Shown here piece after piece: positions 35,737 to 44,377 of a DNA stretch of 64,000 bases. The notes under the pieces are model-generated. The model saw only the letters and a list, made by a program, of their open reading frames with translations, did not search any database and had not been told where the DNA came from. The position numbers were made by a program, and so were the translations under genes. This DNA is from Streptomyces sp. NRRL S-340 (lineage in GTDB: Bacteria; Actinomycetota; Actinomycetes; Streptomycetales; Streptomycetaceae): contig NZ_JOIY01000003.1 in the NCBI RefSeq assembly GCF_000720185.1, positions 163,702-227,701 of the forward strand. The letters run 5' to 3'. Numbering within the stretch: position 1 is the stretch's first letter; every line of letters starts with the position of its first letter.

Positions 35737-37424
35737 CGGTCCCCCGAGCGGACGGTACGCAGCGCGATCGTGGTGCTGCCGTCGTCCTCCGGGTGGTCCA
35801 CGGGTGGAGTGCGGGGGCCGGCCGCGACGGGCCGCGGCGGCGCACCGCGCGGCCCGTGGCGCCGGTTCCCGCGGCGGGAGGCGGGCGCTTCGGCCCGGCG
35901 CGAGGGCGTGTGCGTCACCGCACCGAGTACGGTGCCGCCCGCCCCGACGATCAGTTCGCGGATGCGGACGAGGTCGGCGCGGTGCACGGTGCGCGGGTCG
36001 CAGACGATGAGCACTCCGTCGACACGGTCGACGAGGGCGAGGGCGTCGGCGTAGGCGAGGACGGGCGGGGCGACGACCACGACGGTGGCGTCGGGGTCGT
36101 CGGCCTCGGCGATCAGCCGGGTGGTGCGCGCCGAGGTCAGCGCGCGGGCGACGTTGCGCACCCGCTCGCCGGGGACGAGGCCGAAGGCACCGGACTCGCC
36201 CGCGTCGGCCACGAGCTGGCCACGGCCGGGCCACTCGCCGTCGGCGTCCTCGCCGGCGCGGCTCCAGCGGGGCCGGGAGGCGGCGGAGACGTCGAGGCGT
36301 TCGGCCAGGGAGGGGGTGCGCAGGTCGGCCTCGACGAGGGTGACGTCCTTGCCGGTCTCCGCGAAGGAGGCGGCGAGGTTGACCGCGACGGCCACGCTGG
36401 ACTCCATGGAGCCGCGCGGGGCGACGACGAGCAGGCGGCGCCGGTCGGCGAACCTGTCGTCGTAGGCGAGCCGGAAGGCGATCGAGCGGTACTCCTCGGC
36501 CGCCCGGGAGTCGGTGCGGCCGACCACGAGGGCGCCGCCCGAGCCGCGCGGCAGCGCGCCGAGGACGGGGCCGCGCACCGCGCGGGCGACGTCTCCGGCC
36601 GAGCGGGGCGCGGGGTCGAAGACCAGGCGCACCCAGGCGCCGAGCAGGCCGAGGCCGATCCCGACGAGACCGCCCAGGCCCAGCGAGAGCGGCAGGCCCG
36701 GCCCGTCGGAGGAGGTGGGGATCGTGGCGTTGCGGATCACGTTGCCGGGCGTCATGTCGAGCGCCTTCAGGCTGGTGATCTTGTTGCGCAGGTCGGTGAT
36801 GCGGTTGAGCAGGTTGGCCTGCACGGCGTAGGCCGCGTCGGCGGCGGAGCCGTTGGGCAGTTGCTTGATCCGCCTGGAGAGTTCGTCGTTCTGCTTGGCG
36901 ACGGGATCGAGCTGGTCCTGCAGACTCTTGAGCATCGAGCCGCGCACGGACTCCCACTGCTGCTTGCGCAGGTCGATGTAGGACTGGGTGAGGGCGTTGG
37001 CGCGGCGCGCGGCCTCCTGGGGGCGGGACGCGGTGTACGTGAAGTGCAGCACGAGGGTCTGCGGCGGGTTGGTGACCTGCAGCCCGTGCTGGAGCCGGTC
37101 GATGCCGTCGGCGCCGATCCCGAGCTGTTTCGCGGCGCCTTCGGCGACCTTGCGGCTGAGCGCGGTCTGGCGCTCGGAGCCCATGTTGATCGTCTTGTCG
37201 CTGGAGAGGGTCGGCGCGAAGGGGTCGCTGGTGGGGGCGCGCAGCACGATGTCGGTGGTGGCCGCGTAGCTGTCGGCTCCGGTGATCCCGAGCCAGGCGC
37301 CGGCCAGCAGTCCGGCGCCGACGCCGCCGCAGATCAGCCAGCGGTAGCGCAGCAGTTGGCGGAACTGCTCGCGCAGCTGCTCCGGCTCGTCCTCCCCCCG
37401 GAGAGGAACGTGTGTGTCGCTCAC
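35733..37424 (-). CDS. Wzz/BY-kinase-like protein with degenerate P-loop
   Basis: 563 residues. The N-terminal Wzz chain-length domain is bounded by helices near 28-48 (WLICGGVGAGLLAGAWLGI) and 240-265 (PLSLGLGGLVGIGLGLLGAW), with a coiled-coil-like extracellular part between. The C-terminal half matches the bacterial tyrosine kinase P-loop domain but lacks its key residues: the Walker A position reads VVAPRGSMESSV with no Lys, Walker A' reads TLVEADLRTP, and the Walker B Asp is replaced in VVVVAPPV. There is no C-terminal Tyr cluster. It is probably a structural regulator of chain length rather than an active kinase. The GTG start overlaps the preceding GT4 stop. Confidence 0.85.
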   Translation of the reverse strand: MSDTHVPLRGEDEPEQLREQFRQLLRYRWLICGGVGAGLLAGAWLGITGADSYAATTDIVLRAPTSDPFAPTLSSDKTINMGSERQTALSRKVAEGAAKQLGIGADGIDRLQHGLQVTNPPQTLVLHFTYTASRPQEAARRANALTQSYIDLRKQQWESVRGSMLKSLQDQLDPVAKQNDELSRRIKQLPNGSAADAAYAVQANLLNRITDLRNKITSLKALDMTPGNVIRNATIPTSSDGPGLPLSLGLGGLVGIGLGLLGAWVRLVFDPAPRSAGDVARAVRGPVLGALPRGSGGALVVGRTDSRAAEEYRSIAFRLAYDDRFADRRRLLVVAPRGSMESSVAVAVNLAASFAETGKDVTLVEADLRTPSLAERLDVSAASRPRWSRAGEDADGEWPGRGQLVADAGESGAFGLVPGERVRNVARALTSARTTRLIAEADDPDATVVVVAPPVLAYADALALVDRVDGVLIVCDPRTVHRADLVRIRELIVGAGGTVLGAVTHTPSRRAEAPASRRGNRRHGPRGAPPRPVAAGPRTPPVDHPEDDGSTTIALRTVRSGDR

Positions 37425-38659
37425 CTGACCAGACCCCCCAAAGCCTCGTCGATCAGCGCGTCGATGCGCGCGAGACCCGCCTCCCGCGACAGGTGCGCGG
37501 CCACATGGCGCGGTCCCGCCGTCCCCAACTCCTCCGCGGCAGCCGGATCTTCGGCGAGTCTACGCACCGTGGAGAGAAACTGATCGGGATTCTCCGGTTC
37601 CACGACGATTCCGGCACCGGAGCGCAGCACCTCGCGTGCCGTGCCGCCCTCGGCGGCGACGGAGGCGATCACCGGGCGGCCGGCCGCGAAGTAGGAGGTG
37701 AGCTTGGAGGGGACGCTCATGTCGAGGACGGAGGCCCGCTGGGTCACGGCGAGCACGTCGGCCGCGGCGAGCACGTCAGGGAAGTCGGCGTCGTCGGCGG
37801 GGGGCAGGAACCGGAGGTTGGGCAGTCCGTCGGCGCGGCGGGCGAGGTGCTCGCGCTGGTTGCCGTCGCCCATCAGCACGATCAGGGTGGCCGGGTCGCG
37901 GCGGGCCGCCTCGACCAGCACGTCCAGCCCCTGTTTGAGGCCCATGTTGCCGGAGTGCAGCACGACGGTCTGCTCCGGGCGCCAGCCCAGCCGCTCACGG
38001 GTGCGTTCCCGGGGCGCGGCAGGGGCTTGTATGTGGGACCAGTTGGGCACCAGGCGGATGCGTCCGGGGTCCACGCCCATCGCCCGTACCCGTTCGACGA
38101 ACGTCTCGTGGATGACGCCGACCAGGGTGGCACGGCGCAGCACCCAGGACTCCGCGCGCTCGGCCAGCTCCGCGCTGCGGCCGCCGCCGCGGATGCCGGA
38201 CTGCGCGGCGGCGGCGCCCATGAGGTCCTGGACGACCGGCACGTACGGGGCTCCGTGCCGGGCGGCGATCCTGGCCGCGAGCACTCCCCCGGCCAGGCTG
38301 GGCAGTTGGGCGAGCACGGCGTCGACGCGGCCGGTGCGGGGCGGGGCGACCAGACCGTGGGCGAGGATCGAGCCCTCGAACAGGGCCCTGCGCAGGGCGC
38401 TCTGGCGCGCGGGCACGCTGTGCCGGCGGCGGTGCACGGTGACCCCGGCGCGCTGCTCGGTGGTGCGCCACACCCCGCGGTAGGCGGGGTCCAGGCGCCA
38501 GGCCGGGTAGTGCGGGAGCCCGGCCAGGACGTGGGTGGCGTGCCCGCGGCTCGCCCAGTGCTCGGCGATGCCGGTGGCGTACGGGCCGATACCGGTGTGC
38601 TCGGGCGCGTAGTTGGTGGACACCAGGAGCAGCCGGCGTCTGCGGTGGTTCTGTGTCAC
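37421..38659 (-). CDS. GT4 family glycosyltransferase (WcaI-like)
   Basis: 412 residues from the GTG at 38659, which has an AAGGG site next to six G. The N-terminus LLLVSTNYAPEHTGIGPYAT is the WcaI-type start. The C-terminal domain has VVLHSGNMGLKQGLDVLVEA and VPSKLTSYFAAGRPVIASVA, with the donor-binding Glu in VVEPENPDQF. It should add one residue of the repeat unit. Upstream in-frame sequence lacks both family similarity and a ribosome site. It is translationally coupled to the Wzz-like gene. Confidence 0.92.
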   Translation of the reverse strand: MTQNHRRRRLLLVSTNYAPEHTGIGPYATGIAEHWASRGHATHVLAGLPHYPAWRLDPAYRGVWRTTEQRAGVTVHRRRHSVPARQSALRRALFEGSILAHGLVAPPRTGRVDAVLAQLPSLAGGVLAARIAARHGAPYVPVVQDLMGAAAAQSGIRGGGRSAELAERAESWVLRRATLVGVIHETFVERVRAMGVDPGRIRLVPNWSHIQAPAAPRERTRERLGWRPEQTVVLHSGNMGLKQGLDVLVEAARRDPATLIVLMGDGNQREHLARRADGLPNLRFLPPADDADFPDVLAAADVLAVTQRASVLDMSVPSKLTSYFAAGRPVIASVAAEGGTAREVLRSGAGIVVEPENPDQFLSTVRRLAEDPAAAEELGTAGPRHVAAHLSREAGLARIDALIDEALGGLVR

Positions 38660-38672
38660 GCGACGAACCCTT

Positions 38673-38701
38673 CCCCCCGGCCGCCTGGGGCGGCCTCCCC
38701 T
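38673..38701 (-). promoter_or_regulatory. Leader hairpin and six-G run of the WcaI-like gene
   Basis: On the minus strand AGGGGA (38701-38696) is followed by a perfect GGCCGCC-CCA-GGCGGCC hairpin (38695-38679) and then six G (38678-38673), 13 bases before the GTG. The same order is seen before other polysaccharide genes. Confidence 0.45.
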
Positions 38702-38747
38702 GTCTGTCGGCGTCTCGCGGGCCCCCCGGCCCTCGCCCTGTCGTGCA

Positions 38748-38776
38748 GTGAACCAGGAATCACCCTGATTGTTCAC
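38748..38776. promoter_or_regulatory. Inverted repeat in the divergent GT4/cytidylyltransferase region
   Basis: GTGAAC (38748-38753) and GTTCAC (38771-38776) enclose a second inverted repeat AATCA-CCC-TGATT (38758-38770). It lies between starts at 38659 and 38875 and probably serves both promoters. Confidence 0.45.
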
Positions 38777-38874
38777 CCTTCCTGCACCGGACATGAACGC
38801 TATCGTCAAAGTTCGCGCGCCCTCCCGCACAGGGGGCGCGCCCTGGGGGCCGTCATCGAACGAGGGGGGCATCT

Positions 38875-39354
38875 GTGCCGTCGAGCAAGCCGTACCGCGT
38901 GGGCTACGCACCGGGCGCCTACGATCTTTTCCACATCGGGCACTTGAACATCCTGCGTCACGCACGTGCCCGGTGCGACTACCTGGTGGCAGGGGTGGTC
39001 TCCGACGAGATGGTCGCGCAGGCCAAGGGCAGGGTGCCGATGATCCCGCTGGTGGAGCGGCTGGAGATCGTCCGCAGCATCCAGTACGTGGACGCGGCGT
39101 TCGTCGAGACCGTGCCGGACAAGCTCCAGACGTGGAAGCAGGTCCGCTTCGACGTGCTGTTCAAGGGCGACGACTGGCGCGACACGCCGAAGGGGGAACG
39201 GCTGGAGCGGGACTTCGCCACGGTCGGCGTGGACGTCGTCTACTTCCCGTACACCGTGCACACCTCGAGCACCCAGCTGCGGCGCGCCATCGACGCGCTC
39301 GGCGGTACGCGGCTCACCGCCGAAGCGCGGACAGTTCCCGGAACCACTTGGTGA
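38875..39354 (+). CDS. Cytidylyltransferase, glycerol-3-phosphate (TagD) type
   Basis: 159 residues. VGYAPGAYDLFHIGHLNILR contains the HxGH nucleotidyltransferase motif, and VHTSSTQLRRAID takes the place of the RxxGISTT motif. It makes CDP-glycerol or a similar CDP-alcohol from CTP. The GTG has six G five bases upstream as its only ribosome-like sequence. Its end overlaps the convergent CDP-alcohol transferase gene by 41 bases, a pairing that suggests both act on the same activated alcohol for a teichoic-like substituent or phospholipid (inference). Confidence 0.9.
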   Translation: MPSSKPYRVGYAPGAYDLFHIGHLNILRHARARCDYLVAGVVSDEMVAQAKGRVPMIPLVERLEIVRSIQYVDAAFVETVPDKLQTWKQVRFDVLFKGDDWRDTPKGERLERDFATVGVDVVYFPYTVHTSSTQLRRAIDALGGTRLTAEARTVPGTTW

Positions 39355-40042
39355 GGAAGGCGGCGAGGAAGAGCGCGGCGGCGACGGCCAGGGCGGTGTA
39401 GGCCCACCGGAAGGCCGTGCCACCGCCGAGCAGCAGGAAGACCAGGCAGAACACCCCGTGATCGACGGGGAGCAGGGCGACGGCCCGCGCCGTGGAGGGC
39501 TCGGCTCCGCCGCCCGGGGCCGCCTTGGGCTTGAGCTGCTCGGTGAGCAGTCCGCCGAAGAACGTGACGACGGCGGCGAGCTGGAAGCCGAGCGGCACCA
39601 GCAGCCAGCCGTCGGCCGCGGTCCCGAAGTGGCCGGGGTGGCGGTAGAAGGAGATCAGCACGGCGGTGTGCAGCGCGGTGATCTTGGCGCAGTCGACCAC
39701 GTGGTCGAGCCACTCGCCGGCCGCGCTGCCGCCGCCGCGCAGCCGGGCCAGCTGTCCGTCGGCGGAGTCGAAGGCGAAACCGACCGCGAGGCCGAGCCAC
39801 ACGACGGCACCCGCGCTCCAGGTGGGCGCGGCGAGCGCCGCCACCGCGACCGCCGCGAAGCTGAACGCCGCGCTGACCAAGGTGACCTGGTCGGGCGTCA
39901 GGTTCAGCCGGTACGCCCCCGCGGCGAGGTAGCGGCCCGCGGGCCGGTTCACGAACCGCGAATACAGCGAGACGCCCTTGGCGCTCTTCTGCGCGGACTT
40001 CAGCCGCGTCAGCGCCGACGTCGCACCCGTCATGCTGCTCAT
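39314..40042 (-). CDS. CDP-alcohol phosphatidyltransferase family protein
   Basis: 242 residues with about six helices. The CDP-alcohol transferase motif D-x2-DG-x2-AR-x8-G-x3-D-x3-D is complete in DSADGQLARLRGGGSAAGEW followed by LDHVVD. It transfers a phospho-alcohol from a CDP carrier to a membrane acceptor. The acceptor is unknown. Six G (40052-40047) precede the ATG by four bases. The convergent neighbour encodes the cytidylyltransferase that could supply its substrate. It marks the right end of the polysaccharide locus. Confidence 0.92.
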   Translation of the reverse strand: MSSMTGATSALTRLKSAQKSAKGVSLYSRFVNRPAGRYLAAGAYRLNLTPDQVTLVSAAFSFAAVAVAALAAPTWSAGAVVWLGLAVGFAFDSADGQLARLRGGGSAAGEWLDHVVDCAKITALHTAVLISFYRHPGHFGTAADGWLLVPLGFQLAAVVTFFGGLLTEQLKPKAAPGGGAEPSTARAVALLPVDHGVFCLVFLLLGGGTAFRWAYTALAVAAALFLAAFLTKWFRELSALRR

Positions 40043-40333
40043 CGATCCCCCCGGACCTCACGACCCCACCGGTCGCTCCCCTGCGCCCATCATCACAGGC
40101 GCCGGGGCGTGCGCGGAAGATCGGGGCCGAAGCCGCGCCGCACCGGACGGCGCCGCCGCGCTGCCGCACAAAGGCGCTTCCGGACGCGGTGCGGTGCACG
40201 GGCCCACTCCCGAATCTTGGTGGGGCGCACGGGCTCACCCCCGGTGGGGGGACGGCGCACGGACGCGCCCCCGGTCGCGCATCGCCGCACGGACGCGCCG
40301 CCCGTCGGGCCGCCGGTCGGCCCGGGGCCCGGA

Positions 40334-41314
40334 TCAGGGGCGCAGGAAGGGGCGGTTGAGGTGGGCGGTGGCCAGGAGGTCGCCGCGGGCGCGGGCGTCG
40401 TCGAGGAGCCTTCGGCGGGTGCGGCGGGCCGTGGCCTGGTCGCTCTCCAGCCCGTACGCGACGCTCGGCGCGACCAGTTGGACGGCGTGCACGAGGACGT
40501 CACCGGTGATCACGACGCGTTCCCGGCCGCCCTCGACCAGCACGGACTGGTGTCCGGCGGTGTGTCCCGGTGTCGGTACGGCGGTCAGTGCAGGGCCGCC
40601 CGGCCCGCCCTGCACTCTGACCCGCCCGTCGATCCCGTGGAGCAGACCGGCCCGGCGCAGAGGCTCGACCACGTAGGCCATGGCGCTGTCGTCGGCGGCC
40701 AGGGCCGCGATCTCCGTCCGCTGGACGACATGGCGGGCGTCCGGGAACACCGGGGTGCCGGTGGTGTCGACCGTCCAGCCGTAGTGGTCCTCGTGGAGGT
40801 GGGTCAGCACGACGGTGTCGACGTCGTCCCGCTCGATGCCGGCGTGCGCGAGGACCGCGGGCAGGTGGCCCGGCACCGGCGCCCAGGGCGACGCGGGGCT
40901 GCCGGCCGGGCCGATGCCGGTGTCGACGAGGGTGACCCGGCCGCCGGGCCTGCGGACGGCGTAGCAGCGGAAGTCGAGTTCCCACGTGTCGTCCGGACCG
41001 AAGGCGGCGGGATCGAGCCGTTTCGCGCGGGCCCAGTCCGCCTCGCCCGCGTCGGGGAACCAGTTCTGCCGTTTGCCGGGGAAGGTCCCGTGGGCGTCCA
41101 GCAGCGCGAGCACCTCGTAGGGGCCCGTGCGGCGGGCGACGATGTGCGCGGTGCGCGCGGCACGGCGGGGCTCGGCCGCGTCGGCGGAGCCGCCCGCGCC
41201 GGCCCACGCGGTGAGCGCGCCGATACCCGCGGCGGCACCGCCCCGCAGGAGTCGGCGGCGGCTCGTGGAGGGGTGCGTCGTCTGGGCGCCGTCCGGAACG
41301 CGGCGGTCGGTCAT
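40334..41314 (-). CDS. Exported MBL-fold metallo-hydrolase
   Basis: 326 residues. A twin-arginine signal (STSRRRLLRGGAAAG) precedes the metallo-beta-lactamase fold. The metal-binding motif is THLHEDHYG, with a later His in PTPGHTAGHQS and Asp in VITGDVLVHA. The order and spacing resemble AHL-lactonase-like and related hydrolases, but substrate cannot be assigned. The ATG at 41314 has a GGGAGAG site; longer readings run into low-complexity sequence. Divergent from an AraC regulator which may control it. Confidence 0.88.
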   Translation of the reverse strand: MTDRRVPDGAQTTHPSTSRRRLLRGGAAAGIGALTAWAGAGGSADAAEPRRAARTAHIVARRTGPYEVLALLDAHGTFPGKRQNWFPDAGEADWARAKRLDPAAFGPDDTWELDFRCYAVRRPGGRVTLVDTGIGPAGSPASPWAPVPGHLPAVLAHAGIERDDVDTVVLTHLHEDHYGWTVDTTGTPVFPDARHVVQRTEIAALAADDSAMAYVVEPLRRAGLLHGIDGRVRVQGGPGGPALTAVPTPGHTAGHQSVLVEGGRERVVITGDVLVHAVQLVAPSVAYGLESDQATARRTRRRLLDDARARGDLLATAHLNRPFLRP

Positions 41315-41619
41315 GGTCTCTCCCTCGTGGCGTCGGTGCATCCTGTCCGACATCGTGCGGCGGGCCGGTGCACGCAGGCTTGTACGTTCGTGTCCGGTTC
41401 GCAGGGGGGCGCGCAAGGGGCGGGTCCAGGGTCTGTCCGGCGGACCGGACCGCAGCGAACTCAGCCCGGCCGGTCCAGGCCGACGGGCGCTGGTGCTTGC
41501 AGCCGCAGGGCGGAGGGGAGTCGACAAGGAGCGCCGGCGAGTGACGACAACGCCGCAGGCGGGCTGCCGGCCCACGCGCCCGGGGCATGATCCGCCGGAC
41601 AGGGGCCTAGGCTGTCCCC
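41315..41619. other. Intergenic region between MBL hydrolase and AraC regulator
   Basis: 305 bases. A TAGGCT hexamer (41608-41613) stands seven bases before the araC-type ATG, consistent with a leaderless transcript. I see no clear operator or RNA. Confidence 0.5.
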
Positions 41620-42438
41620 ATGTCCGGGGACCGGCGGGTGTACCTGCGCGAGGACGACGTTCATCTCGCCGACGTGCGCTGCGGCAGTACGACGCGCGGC
41701 TGGTCGCCGCTGCGTCCCGCCCCCGTGTTCGGTCTGGTGCTGGTCCGGGACGGGGTGCTGCGCGGCCGGTCCGACGGGGTCGAGCACGTGCTGGACGCGG
41801 CCAGCGTGTTCGTCGAACGCCTCGGTTCGGAGCAGCAGTTCGCGCATCCCCTGGGCCCCGACACGTTCACCGAGATCGTCCTGTCCGAGCCCCGGGTCGC
41901 GGATCTGCTGGGCGGCGATCCCACGGTCCCGGAAGGCCTGGTCATGGTGACGCCGGAACTCGCCCTCGCGCACCGGCTGCTGCTGTCCCGTGCCCGCCGG
42001 GACGCCGACGGCTTCGAACTCGCCGAGCGGACGGCCCTGTTCGCGGCGGCGGTGTTCGCGCGGCTCGCGCCGGACCGCGTCGCCTCCGGCCGGCCCGCCT
42101 CCGCCGCCGCGCGCCGGCGTCTCGCAGACGACGCCCGTGCCGTGCTGGCAGCCCGGCCGACGGTCGGACTGGAGGCGTTGAGCCGGGTCGTGGGCGCGTC
42201 ACCGCACCACCTGAGCCGGGTCTTCACGGCCGTCACCGGCAGCACGCTGTGCGCCCACCGCGACCGGTTGCGCCTGGCCCGGGTCCTGGACCGGCTCAAC
42301 GAGGGCGAACGCGACCTGGCGGGGCTGGCCCGCGAGCTGGGTTACACCGACCAGTCCCACATGACCCGCGCCGTCCGCCGCGCGGTGGGGATGCCTCCCG
42401 GCCGGCTGCGCACCCTGCTGACGTCCGGCGGAGCGTGA
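41620..42438 (+). CDS. AraC family transcriptional regulator
   Basis: 272 residues. The N-terminal half is a cupin-like sensor with no recognised ligand. The C-terminal AraC domain has two HTHs: GLEALSRVVGASPHHLSRVF (about 187-206) and DLAGLARELGYTDQSHMTRA (about 228-247), then GMPPGRLR. The ATG at 41620 lies seven bases after a TAGGCT -10 hexamer and has no ribosome site, so leaderless translation is likely. It is divergent from the MBL hydrolase and upstream of an SDR gene, either of which could be a target. Confidence 0.9.
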   Translation: MSGDRRVYLREDDVHLADVRCGSTTRGWSPLRPAPVFGLVLVRDGVLRGRSDGVEHVLDAASVFVERLGSEQQFAHPLGPDTFTEIVLSEPRVADLLGGDPTVPEGLVMVTPELALAHRLLLSRARRDADGFELAERTALFAAAVFARLAPDRVASGRPASAAARRRLADDARAVLAARPTVGLEALSRVVGASPHHLSRVFTAVTGSTLCAHRDRLRLARVLDRLNEGERDLAGLARELGYTDQSHMTRAVRRAVGMPPGRLRTLLTSGGA

Positions 42439-42528
42439 CGCGCGGCCCGCCCTGCGTCGCGGGCGGGACCGCGGTCGCGTGCACCGGTCGGCGGGACATC
42501 CTGGCCGCCCCTGCGCCCGCCCGCCTTT

Positions 42529-42550
42529 CCGCCCCGCTTCGCCGGGGCGG
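42529..42550 (+). terminator. Perfect 8-bp hairpin after the AraC gene
   Basis: CCGCCCCG (42529-42536), six-base loop CTTCGC, CGGGGCGG (42543-42550). It lies about 90 bases beyond the AraC stop. No U-tract. Confidence 0.55.
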
Positions 42551-42658
42551 AGAACCAGCGCGACCCCGCCCTCTCCGGCCTCCCCGGCCCGGCTTCCCGG
42601 GGTACCCGCGAAGCCCCGCCCGCCCAGCACTCTTGGGCGTGCTGAGGAATCCTGGCGG

Positions 42659-42669
42659 GGAACGGTTCC
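42659..42669. promoter_or_regulatory. GGAAC-G-GTTCC palindrome upstream of SDR
   Basis: An 11-bp perfect palindrome in the promoter region of the SDR gene. Candidate operator only. Confidence 0.3.
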
Positions 42670-42793
42670 ACCGGGCGGCTCCACGGGCGCGCGGTGGGAG
42701 CGGCCGGAGAGATCGCGAGGGAGACCAGCGGATGACCGCCTGGACGAGCCACGGACCGACCCGCGTCGGGCATGCCGACGCACTGCCCGGCTC

Positions 42794-43525
42794 ATGAGCC
42801 GGATCCTGGTGACCGGTTCCACCGACGGACTGGGGCGCGCCGCGGCCGAGGCGCTGCTGTCCGAGGGCCATGACGTGGTCGTGCACGCCCGCAGCCGCGA
42901 GCGCGGGGCGGTGCTGGACCCGCTGGTCGGCCGCGGGGCGCACCTGATCGTGGCCGACTTCACGCAGCGGGACGCCGTGCGCCGCGTCGCCGCCGAGCTG
43001 AACGACGCCGAGCCGCTGGACGCGGTCGTCCACAACGCCGGCGTGTGGAGCGGACCGGCGGTCATGCCGGTCAACGTCGTCGCGCCCTACCTGCTCACGG
43101 CCCTGCTGCGCGCTCCACGCCGGCTGGTGTACCTCAGCAGCAGCTCGCACTTCAGCGGGCGTCCGTCGCTGGAAGGGGTCGACTGGACAGGCGCGAGCGC
43201 GGGCTCGTACGCCGACAGCAAGCTGTTCGTCACGGTGCTCGCGGCGGCGGTGGCACGTCTGCGGCCCGCCGTGCCGAGCAATGCCGTCGATCCGGGCTGG
43301 GTGCCCACCAGGATGGGCGGACCGGGCGCGCCGGACGATCTGGAGCTGGGGCACCGCACCCAGCAGTGGCTGGCCGCCGGGGAGGACCCCGAGGCTCTGC
43401 GCACCAGCGGTGGGTACTGGTACCACCGCCGGCTGGTGCGGCCGCACCCCGCCGTCCACGACGAGACGTTCCAGGACCGTCTCCTGCGGACACTGGCCGA
43501 CGAGACGGGCACCGTACTCACCTGA
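42794..43525 (+). CDS. Classical-type SDR family oxidoreductase
   Basis: 243 residues. The nucleotide-binding motif is ILVTGSTDGLGRAAAEALL, the VVHNAGVW segment is the NNAG equivalent, and the active-site Ser and Tyr-x3-Lys are in LVYLSSSSHF and GSYADSKLF. Length and motifs fit classical SDRs. The substrate is unknown. The ATG starts right at the Rossmann motif with only weak ribosome-site support. It is downstream of an AraC regulator. It could act in butyrolactone formation with the AfsA-like gene 6 kb away, but nothing in the sequence ties the two. Confidence 0.88.
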   Translation: MSRILVTGSTDGLGRAAAEALLSEGHDVVVHARSRERGAVLDPLVGRGAHLIVADFTQRDAVRRVAAELNDAEPLDAVVHNAGVWSGPAVMPVNVVAPYLLTALLRAPRRLVYLSSSSHFSGRPSLEGVDWTGASAGSYADSKLFVTVLAAAVARLRPAVPSNAVDPGWVPTRMGGPGAPDDLELGHRTQQWLAAGEDPEALRTSGGYWYHRRLVRPHPAVHDETFQDRLLRTLADETGTVLT

Positions 43526-43657
43526 TCCTCCCCCGCCCGAGCGGCGCCCGCGCCGCACGATGCCCCGCGCCGGCGCCGGCACCCTGCCCCCGCCGCCCGC
43601 CCCCGCGATGCGGGTGACCGGCCGGAGGCGGAGCGCGCGGGACGGCCGGGCTCGGCG

Positions 43658-44326
43658 TCAGAGGCGGAACGACGCGGAGACCCGCTCGGTGAGATCGTCC
43701 TCCGTCATGGTGGTGTCCACGTCGATGGCGCGCAGCCTGAGCCGTGCCGTCTCCTCCTTGAGGCGTCCGGTGAACAAACGGTCGCGTTCGGCGAGGTTAC
43801 GGCCGGCTTTCGCGGGGTCACCGGTCCTCCACACGAACCCCTCCCCCGGCACCGACCGGCTCCGGAAGGCTGATGCGCGGAATTCGGGCGTGGGAAGCAG
43901 CCAGACGGCGTGTTCGGGGGCGGCCAGCAGGGGTTCGACTAGGTGCGGCAGCAGGCGGAATCCCTCGACGACGACGCACGGCTCCCGCGGCAGGCGCAGC
44001 AGGTCCTCGACGATCAGGCCGAAGCCCTCGCCCCTGAACCAGTGGAACGTCTCGAGCATGACGTGCGGAGTCCGGTTCACCCATCGCTCGTCCATGTCCA
44101 TGGCGATGAACCGGTGCAGCCAGGGCGCCTCTTCGGGAGTGGTCCGCCCGGCGTGGTCCCGCATCACGTCGTCCGTCGCGTACAGACGCCAGCCGTGGCG
44201 GCCGGCGAGCCGCCGGGCGACCGTCGACTTGCCCGCACCGCTCCCCCCACCGATCCAGAAGACGTGCCGCAGCCGGGCGGCGAGCCCGGCGGCTTCGGCG
44301 CCGACTTCGTACGGTCCTGACTGCAT
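43658..44326 (-). CDS. P-loop kinase-like AAA family protein
   Basis: 222 residues. Walker A is IGGGSGAGKSTVARRLA at about 25-41, followed by YATDDVMRDHAG, as in shikimate-, gluconate- and chloramphenicol-phosphotransferase-like small-molecule kinases. CVVVEGFRLLPHLV is a likely Walker B region. The substrate is unknown. It lies on the same strand just downstream of the PLP decarboxylase gene (51 bases), so the two may be co-transcribed. Confidence 0.8.
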   Translation of the reverse strand: MQSGPYEVGAEAAGLAARLRHVFWIGGGSGAGKSTVARRLAGRHGWRLYATDDVMRDHAGRTTPEEAPWLHRFIAMDMDERWVNRTPHVMLETFHWFRGEGFGLIVEDLLRLPREPCVVVEGFRLLPHLVEPLLAAPEHAVWLLPTPEFRASAFRSRSVPGEGFVWRTGDPAKAGRNLAERDRLFTGRLKEETARLRLRAIDVDTTMTEDDLTERVSASFRL

Positions 44327-44377
44327 CGTCCTCCGATCCGAGGGGGAACCTGCGTCGGGGCCACGGCCCCGGCCGTT

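Larger units (their letters stand above)
42439..42793. other. Intergenic region between AraC regulator and SDR
   Basis: 355 bases. It holds a perfect terminator-like hairpin (42529-42550) and a GGAAC-G-GTTCC palindrome (42659-42669) about 125 bp before the SDR. No gene seen. Confidence 0.5.

Noticed and set aside
37424..37445. Six-G run before the Wzz-like start
   Set aside because: It lies inside the coding sequence of the preceding glycosyltransferase (Gly-Gly codons), so it does not support the leader motif.
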